From NCBI GenBank assembly GCA_964409635.1, contig CAYPEL010000108.1, forward strand, positions 1-9,788: DNA of 9,788 nucleotides, given 5' to 3'. Positions within the stretch are counted from its first letter, which is position 1; each line of letters begins with the position of its first letter. The notes beneath the pieces were generated by a model. That model made no database searches. It was not told the DNA's origin and worked only from the letters and a program-made list of their open reading frames with translations. Position numbers and translations under genes: made by a program. Shown here piece after piece: positions 1 through 5,237 of the stretch. The stretch is from CAYPEL01 sp964409635. Lineage in GTDB: Bacteria; Pseudomonadota; Gammaproteobacteria; DSM-19610.

Positions 1-1
1 T

Positions 2-2548
2 TTGAGTGCGGTGGTGATTATGTTTGCCCTGTTTCTGTACAAAACAATCGCAGGCCCACTAACCGTTGCTACGACTGCGGCCAAAAGAATTGCAAGCGAT
101 GACTTGTCCGGCGAGATAACTGCGCAGACAACCGATGAGCCGGGTCAGTTACTTACGGCGCTGTCTGATATGCAGACACAGTTACACGACAGAATAGAGT
201 CAGAACGGGTCATCGCGTCCGAAAATGCGCGCATAAAGAATGCGCTGAATATTGCCAATGCCAACGTTATGGTGGTTGACGCGGACATGAATATTGTCTA
301 TATGAACAATGCGCTCGAAGCGATGTTCAAAATAGCGGAAGCTGAAATTAAATCTGCATTTCCAGAATTTTATATCGATAAGATCGTTGGCAGCAATATG
401 GATGTATTCTCTTCCCATCCGCAGCTGCAGCGGCAATTAATCGAGAACCTTACAGAAACGTATAGCACGCGGCTTGAAATTGGTGGCCGGTTTATAGATC
501 TGTCTGCAAGCCCGGTGTTAGACGGTGACAGGAAACGAGTCGGAACCACCATTGAATGGTCGGATCAGACAGAAACCGTGCTGACAGCCGAAACTGAAGC
601 AGCCAAACTCGAAGAAGAACGTAGACAGGCGGTTCGCAACCAACGTATCAAACAGGCGCTGGATGGTGTGGAATCCTGTGTGATGGTGGCACGCTCAGAT
701 CATAGTATTGTGTACTTGAATGATTCCCTGCAAGACAATTTACGTAAAACAGAGCTAATTATCCAGCGTCAAATACCTGTGTTTAAAGTAGATAACATAG
801 AAGGCATGCAGATTGACAAGTGGCTGAGCATGCTCTGCCAAAAAGAAGTGAATGTGTCGAATGCAGCAACCAGTCAGTCCGGCGAAATTCATATCGAAAA
901 ACTAGTATTTGCCTACAAGGCCACCCCTGTCTATGACAATGAAGAACGCTCTGGAACCGTCCTCGAATGGCAGGACAAAACAGCGATGGTAGCCGTCGAA
1001 CGTGAGATTGAAGAAATTGTTCGCGCAGTCCAGGCTGGCGATCTTGAAAAGCGTGTCGACGAGAGTAACAAGGAAGGTTTCTATTTAAGCCTTGGTACCG
1101 GCATGAATACCTTTATTGATGTCGTCGCCAAACTGTTTTACGAAATAGCCCAGGTAATGGAAGCCATGTCTGTCGGTGATATGACTAAACATATGCAGGG
1201 TGAATATAGTGGGCTGTTCGGAATAGTAAAAGATGACATTAACAAAACCGTACACGATATTAAACAGATTATCGGAGATATTAGCCGGTCAACGGATGTT
1301 ATCTATACCTCCTCAGGGGAGATATCAAGCGGTAACAACAACCTCTCCCAACGTACAGAGCAACAGGCGGCCAATCTGGAAGAAACGGCAGCCAGTGTTG
1401 AACAACTGACCGCAACGGTTGAGCATAATGCAGATAATACCCAGCAGGCCAGTCAACTGGCTGTGAGTGCGCGTGACGTAGCTGAGACGGGGCAAAATAC
1501 AGTCAGCGACGCGGTGACGGCGATGGAAGAAATCAGCGCCAGTAGTAACAAGATCGCAGAAATTATCACTGTAATAGACGATATCGCTTTCCAGACCAAC
1601 CTGTTGGCGTTGAATGCCTCGGTAGAAGCGGCCAGGGCGGGAGATCAGGGCAGAGGCTTTGCAGTAGTCGCCAGTGAAGTCCGTAACCTGGCACAGCGCA
1701 GTGCAGCCTCTGCAAAAGAAATCAAGGATCTGATCCAGGACAGTGTCAGTAAAGTGAGCACCGGTACTGGTCTGGTCAATGAATCCGGCGCCCAGTTACT
1801 GGAGATCGTCACCGGCATTAAGAAGGTCGGCGACATTATTGCAGAAATTGCAGCCGCGAGCCGCGAACAGTCTTTAGGGATTCAGCAGGTCAACCAGGCG
1901 GTTCAGGAAATGGACGAAATCACCCAGCAGAACGCAGCACTGGCTGAGCAAACCTCTGCGGCCAGCGTGTCCATGAGTGAGCAGGCGACCGAAATGAAAA
2001 ATTTGCTGGGTTTTTTCATGTTGTCTGAAGATGCCGCTGCACCCGTATCCAGCGTTCAGTCCGGCGGGGACAGGCGCACGACCAGCCGCCCCTGGACCGG
2101 TGGTGCAAAAAAAGTCAATACCGTGGATTTTGCCTCTGCACGCAGCAAGCACCTGGCCTGGAAAACCCGTCTGCGTAATTTCCTGGACGGCAAGGAAGCA
2201 CTAACCCAAAGCCAGGCCGTGTCGCACCGCGATTGCGACCTCGGTAAATGGCTGTACAGCGAAGGCATGGAAAAATATGGCCATATTAGCGAGATGCAGA
2301 CGCTGGAACAGCAGCATAAAGACATGCATGGATTAATCGGTAACATCATTCGGCAGCAGGAGGCGGGTAATACGGATCAGGCCGAGACGAGTTATAGCCA
2401 GGTCGCAGCGTTATCGGGCCAGATTGTCGATCATCTCACTGCGATTGAAAAGCAAGTTAAATCCAGTGCAGGCAGACCCAGGCAACAGCAGGCAACAGGT
2501 GCAGGCAGTGCTGCAATTTCAAATTCAGATGACTGGGAAGAATTTTAA
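2..2548 (+). CDS. Methyl-accepting chemotaxis protein, PAS-PAS with C-terminal CZB zinc domain (MCP-1), 5' partial
   Basis: Transmembrane chemoreceptor that would control CheA through CheW at the inner membrane. The frame is open to the left edge and begins inside TM2 (about residues 1-13), so the TTG at position 2 is not a true start; TM1 and the periplasmic sensor lie outside. Visible order, numbered from position 2: HAMP (14-66), PAS (78-195), PAS (216-330), two divergent HAMP-like units (335-430), then the signalling hairpin with its tip around F530 in IAFQTNLLALNAS. First-helix methylation positions look normal (Q454, E461, Q468). After the hairpin comes a CZB domain (about 715-785) with the expected ligands H717, C745, H772 and H776, then a flexible Q/A-rich linker and the pentapeptide DWEEF. 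The PAS-1 positions matching the Aer2 haem histidines are S137 and L142, so haem is unlikely there. The family call is very secure; the signals sensed are inferred. Confidence 0.96.
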   Translation: MSAVVIMFALFLYKTIAGPLTVATTAAKRIASDDLSGEITAQTTDEPGQLLTALSDMQTQLHDRIESERVIASENARIKNALNIANANVMVVDADMNIVYMNNALEAMFKIAEAEIKSAFPEFYIDKIVGSNMDVFSSHPQLQRQLIENLTETYSTRLEIGGRFIDLSASPVLDGDRKRVGTTIEWSDQTETVLTAETEAAKLEEERRQAVRNQRIKQALDGVESCVMVARSDHSIVYLNDSLQDNLRKTELIIQRQIPVFKVDNIEGMQIDKWLSMLCQKEVNVSNAATSQSGEIHIEKLVFAYKATPVYDNEERSGTVLEWQDKTAMVAVEREIEEIVRAVQAGDLEKRVDESNKEGFYLSLGTGMNTFIDVVAKLFYEIAQVMEAMSVGDMTKHMQGEYSGLFGIVKDDINKTVHDIKQIIGDISRSTDVIYTSSGEISSGNNNLSQRTEQQAANLEETAASVEQLTATVEHNADNTQQASQLAVSARDVAETGQNTVSDAVTAMEEISASSNKIAEIITVIDDIAFQTNLLALNASVEAARAGDQGRGFAVVASEVRNLAQRSAASAKEIKDLIQDSVSKVSTGTGLVNESGAQLLEIVTGIKKVGDIIAEIAAASREQSLGIQQVNQAVQEMDEITQQNAALAEQTSAASVSMSEQATEMKNLLGFFMLSEDAAAPVSSVQSGGDRRTTSRPWTGGAKKVNTVDFASARSKHLAWKTRLRNFLDGKEALTQSQAVSHRDCDLGKWLYSEGMEKYGHISEMQTLEQQHKDMHGLIGNIIRQQEAGNTDQAETSYSQVAALSGQIVDHLTAIEKQVKSSAGRPRQQQATGAGSAAISNSDDWEEF
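2144..2356 (+). other. CZB (chemoreceptor zinc-binding) domain region of MCP-1
   Basis: These codons encode residues about 715-785 with the CZB signature: H717 in KHLAWK, C745 in SHRDCDLGKW, and H772/H776 in QHKDMH. This is the 3-His/1-Cys zinc set known from this family (E. coli DgcZ, Helicobacter TlpD). In TlpD the zinc-bound cysteine is reported to react with hypochlorous acid, so oxidant or zinc sensing is a reasonable inference. All four ligands are present, so the site should be functional. Confidence 0.9.
2531..2545 (+). other. CheR/CheB-tethering pentapeptide DWEEF of MCP-1
   Basis: The last five codons before TAA encode D-W-E-E-F. It fits the xWxxF C-terminal tether that docks CheR (NWETF in E. 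coli Tar/Tsr, GWEEF in P. aeruginosa Aer2/McpB). It is separated from the CZB domain by a flexible linker of about 25 residues. Confidence 0.85.
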
Positions 2549-2587
2549 CCGGGCAGCGTCGTAATTTCTAACTAACAATAATAGACA

Positions 2588-2607
2588 TGTCCCTAGTAAA
2601 GGGGATA
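2588..2607 (+). promoter_or_regulatory. Ribosome-binding site of the small ORF, within a possible RNA hairpin
   Basis: AAAGGGGA (2598-2605) lies 6 nt before a GTG codon and can act as a Shine-Dalgarno sequence. The bases just upstream, TGTCCCT (2588-2594), can pair with GGGGATA (2601-2607) around a six-base loop, with five Watson-Crick and two G-U pairs, which would cover the site. The sequence ATAGACA also occurs twice here (2581-2587 and 2605-2611). The pairing is visible; any regulatory effect is inference, as a stem this short can occur by chance. Confidence 0.3.
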
Positions 2608-2611
2608 GACA

Positions 2612-2770
2612 GTGAAATTATCGAGTAGGACATTAGCCAGCAAGCCGATCGCGGGCATGCTGGCGGCAGGTATTTCCCCTTTATTCATCGCTGAAACGGT
2701 GAATCTTAGCCTGGTATCCGCCCGTGTTGACATAACTCAAATAGCCTTACATGGAGCGTTAGGTAAATGA
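2612..2770 (+). CDS. Possible small protein, 52 aa, GTG start, coupled to MCP-2 by ATGA overlap
   Basis: An open frame in the gap between MCP-1 and MCP-2, beginning MKLSSRTLAS and ending HGALGK. Three things favour a real gene: a purine-rich ribosome-binding site (2598-2605) at correct spacing, a length that fills most of the gap, and a TGA stop (2768-2770) that overlaps the MCP-2 ATG (2767-2769) as ATGA, the usual sign of translational coupling. The peptide is mildly hydrophobic in the middle (about residues 12-37), with basic residues near the N-terminus and no cysteine. I recognise no family. A frame this long can arise by chance in about 220 bases, and the GTG start is weaker evidence than ATG. 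It could instead be a leader peptide that simply delivers ribosomes to MCP-2. Confidence 0.4.
   Translation: MKLSSRTLASKPIAGMLAAGISPLFIAETVNLSLVSARVDITQIALHGALGK
2753..2756 (+). promoter_or_regulatory. Ribosome-binding site for MCP-2
   Basis: GGAG lies 10 nt before the ATG at 2767, slightly far but usable. No better-placed start exists: the protein from this ATG begins with a short basic stretch and then TM1, as expected. Ribosomes ending at the overlapping TGA of the small ORF could also reinitiate here. Confidence 0.5.
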
Positions 2771-5205
2771 AATATATCAGACAAAGTGTTTTTCTAAAGC
2801 TGGCTATCCCTGTGCTATTGGTCATGATAGCAGTAATGGTTATGGTGGCTATCCTGGTTCCTTCTATAGCCACCAGGAATGCAGAGAAGAATGCAGTTGA
2901 AGCTGCGAAACAGACTGTTAACCAGTATAAGACACTACGCAGTTATTATACGCAGAACGTTGTTAAAAAAGTGATGGGGTCAGCGGATATCAAAGCATCA
3001 TTGGATCATGCAACCAACCCCAATGCTATTCCATTGCCTGCGACGTTCATTCTTGATCTAAGTGTTCTGTTACAGAAAGAAGGGATGAATATCAAGTTGT
3101 ATAGTAAATTCCCTTTTCCTGACCGCAAGAACCGCGAGCTCGATGAGTTCGCACAGTCAGCCTGGAGCCAGCTTCAGGAAAATCCGGATAAAGATATCTC
3201 TCAGATTACCACGCTCAACGGTAAACAGGTCGTGCGTTACGCCATCGCTGATAAACTGGTTGCAGAAAGCTGCGTGAATTGTCATAACACGCACCCGGAT
3301 ACACCTAAAACTGACTGGCGGCTGAATGATGTCCGGGGTGTGCTTGAGGTGACGAGGGTTATCGATGCTCAGATTGCGCAGGGTATAGTGATGGGCAACA
3401 AGGTTGTTGGACTGCTTGCAGGTACGCTCATTGTTTTAGCTGCCATCATCTACTTTGTTTACAGGCAATTTGTAGGAAAGAAGCTGCAGAGTGTGCTGAC
3501 ATTTACCAAAAATATAGCGCAGGGAGAGCTGGATACTCCTATTGGAGATCCAGGTGTAGATGAAATGGGTGAATTGTTTAAATCACTCGATTCTATGCAG
3601 ATACAGCTGCGTGACCGTTTAGAAGCAGGGCGTGTGATAGCAGCAGAAAATGAACGCATCAAGATTGCGCTGGACAATGTAAACGCCAACGTCATGATGG
3701 CGGATAACAATCTTGACATTATTTATCTGAATCATGCCGTGAAAAAGACCTTTGCGGAACTAGAGACAGATTTGCGTAAAGACCTGCCACAATTCAATGC
3801 CAGTACCTTATTGGGTACGAACATAGACACCTTCCACAAAAATCCGGCCCACCAGCGTGGCTTGCTGGGCAAGCTGACCCGTACCTTTACATCCGAGATG
3901 ACCATAGGTAACCGGATTTTGCGGATCATTTCGAACCCGGTCTTTAGCCAACAGGGTGAACGCCTCGGCACCGTGGTTGAATGGTTTGATTTAACCAACG
4001 ATGTTGCTGTGAAAGATGTGTCAGAAATAGTCAGTGCGGCTGGAAGGGGTGATCTGACCCGGCGCATTGATCTGTCTACCAAAAAAGGCGTATCGCTCGA
4101 ACTGGGCGCTGAAATCAATGCCTTGCTGGATATTATCGCCAAAGTGTTTGCTGATATCGCGGCGGTGATGGCGGCCATGTCGAAAGGTGATCTGACGAAT
4201 TCTATCCAGACTGAACTGGAAGGCAGTTTTGGTGAAGTGAAAGCCAATATTAATGGCACGCTTTCGCGTCTGGATAAAATGGTGGGCAATATACGCGCCT
4301 CAACCGACGTCATCAATAATTCGTCCGGCGAAATTGCCAGTGGTAATAGTAATTTATCCACGCGCACTGAATCGCAAGCGGCAAACCTGGAAGAAACCGC
4401 CACCAGTCTCGAAGAACTCACGGCAACAGCGCAGCATAATGCAGATAACGCCAAACAGGCCAACCAGCTATCGACCAGTGCGAGGCAGGTTGCGGAACAG
4501 GGTGGAAAAATTGTGGCTGATGCCATCGAAGCGATGAACGAGATCAGCCAGTCGAGTCATCAGATGGCAGATATTGTCGGTGTCATCGATGAAATCGCTT
4601 TCCAGACTAACCTGCTGGCATTGAATGCCTCTGTTGAGGCGGCGCGCGCCGGCGAACAGGGCCGGGGGTTTGCGGTCGTTGCCACAGAAGTTCGTAATCT
4701 GGCGCAACGCAGCGCCAGTTCTGCCCGGGAAATAAAAGCCCTGATTCAGGACAGTGTGACTAAAGTGAATCTGGGTGCGGATCTGGTCAATCAGTCAGGC
4801 GGCAAGCTCGATGAAATTGTCACCAGTGTTAAAAAAGTCGTCGATATTATCTCTGAAATTTCAGCAGCCAGTACCGAACAGACACTGGGTGTCAAGCAAG
4901 TCAATAATGCCGTACAGCAGATTGATGAGATTACCCAGCAAAATGCGGCCCTGGCCGAGGAGGTAGCCGCAGCAAGCGGTTCCATGCAACAGGAAGTCGC
5001 CATCATGGCAGGGCTACTGAATAATTTCAAAACGACTGCTCAGAGTAACCAGGTATCAAGCGTAGGAAGTGCGCCTGCTGAATCGTTGACAACGCAAAAG
5101 ACAACCATTAAAAAACCGCGTAGTGAAAAAATAAAAATTGAAAGAGATGCAGTAAAAAAACCGTCCGCTGTTGCAAACAGTGAAGAGCATTGGGAAGAGT
5201 TTTAG
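2767..5205 (+). CDS. Methyl-accepting chemotaxis protein with periplasmic c-type haem domain and Aer2-type PAS (MCP-2)
   Basis: Complete 812-residue chemoreceptor. TM1 is about 12-34. A periplasmic DUF3365/Tll0287-like domain (36-206) follows with the family hallmarks LRSYYTQNVVKKV, AIPLPATF and LYSKFPFPDR and a covalent haem motif C169-V-N-C172-H173. TM2 is about 213-233. Then come HAMP (234-287), PAS (298-412), two divergent HAMP units (414-512), the signalling hairpin (tip F612), a Lys-rich tail and the pentapeptide HWEEF. Methylation positions include E542/E543 and E549/E550. The PAS carries H357, H362 and W406, matching the spacing of the haem-contact residues I recall from P. aeruginosa Aer2 (H234, H239, W283). 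PAS followed by two HAMPs and the hairpin is also the Aer2 layout. Periplasmic haem-c MCPs are known (DcrA of Desulfovibrio; Geobacter sensors), so redox, O2 or gas sensing is likely. The family call is secure; haem b binding by the PAS is inferred. Confidence 0.97.
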   Translation: MKYIRQSVFLKLAIPVLLVMIAVMVMVAILVPSIATRNAEKNAVEAAKQTVNQYKTLRSYYTQNVVKKVMGSADIKASLDHATNPNAIPLPATFILDLSVLLQKEGMNIKLYSKFPFPDRKNRELDEFAQSAWSQLQENPDKDISQITTLNGKQVVRYAIADKLVAESCVNCHNTHPDTPKTDWRLNDVRGVLEVTRVIDAQIAQGIVMGNKVVGLLAGTLIVLAAIIYFVYRQFVGKKLQSVLTFTKNIAQGELDTPIGDPGVDEMGELFKSLDSMQIQLRDRLEAGRVIAAENERIKIALDNVNANVMMADNNLDIIYLNHAVKKTFAELETDLRKDLPQFNASTLLGTNIDTFHKNPAHQRGLLGKLTRTFTSEMTIGNRILRIISNPVFSQQGERLGTVVEWFDLTNDVAVKDVSEIVSAAGRGDLTRRIDLSTKKGVSLELGAEINALLDIIAKVFADIAAVMAAMSKGDLTNSIQTELEGSFGEVKANINGTLSRLDKMVGNIRASTDVINNSSGEIASGNSNLSTRTESQAANLEETATSLEELTATAQHNADNAKQANQLSTSARQVAEQGGKIVADAIEAMNEISQSSHQMADIVGVIDEIAFQTNLLALNASVEAARAGEQGRGFAVVATEVRNLAQRSASSAREIKALIQDSVTKVNLGADLVNQSGGKLDEIVTSVKKVVDIISEISAASTEQTLGVKQVNNAVQQIDEITQQNAALAEEVAAASGSMQQEVAIMAGLLNNFKTTAQSNQVSSVGSAPAESLTTQKTTIKKPRSEKIKIERDAVKKPSAVANSEEHWEEF
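3271..3285 (+). other. c-type haem attachment motif CVNCH in MCP-2
   Basis: The codons for C169-V-N-C172-H173 lie between TM1 and TM2, so the motif is periplasmic, where cytochrome c maturation attaches haem. The residues that follow (NTHPDTPKTDW) are typical of DUF3365/Tll0287-like domains, which makes a chance CxxCH unlikely. Confidence 0.9.
3835..3987 (+). other. Putative haem pocket of the MCP-2 PAS domain (H357, H362, W406)
   Basis: H357 and H362 sit in FHKNPAHQR and W406 in GTVVEWFD. The distances (5 and 49 residues) equal those of H234, H239 and W283 in the haem-binding PAS of P. aeruginosa Aer2, as I recall them. In Aer2 a histidine of that helix binds the iron and the tryptophan stabilises bound O2. 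Haem binding here is inferred from this match. Confidence 0.6.
5188..5202 (+). other. CheR/CheB-tethering pentapeptide HWEEF of MCP-2
   Basis: The last five codons before TAG encode H-W-E-E-F. It follows a Lys/Ser-rich flexible tail and differs from the Aer2 tether GWEEF only in the first residue. Confidence 0.85.
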
Positions 5206-5237
5206 TCACTGTGTTCAGTTAAGTAAATTAGAAAAAA

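Noticed and set aside
2..4. TTG at the left edge as a start codon for MCP-1
   Set aside because: The frame is open to the edge and begins inside TM2; a complete MCP of this type has TM1 and a sensor domain upstream, so the TTG is an internal Leu codon.
2644..2651. GCCGATCG resembling a sigma-28 (FliA) -10 element
   Set aside because: The expected TAAA-like -35 at about 15 nt upstream is absent (GTAG at 2625-2628), so there is no flagellar promoter here.
2727..2732. Perfect TTGACA -35 box before MCP-2
   Set aside because: No convincing -10 box at 16-18 nt; the best nearby hexamer (TACATG, 2748-2753) is poor and at 15 nt spacing.
3732..4526. A 264-codon open frame on the minus strand inside MCP-2
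   Set aside because: It lies opposite the highly conserved PAS, HAMP and hairpin coding region, has Ser/Leu-rich low-information composition, and similar minus-strand frames occur opposite the other two MCP hairpins. It is a shadow frame.
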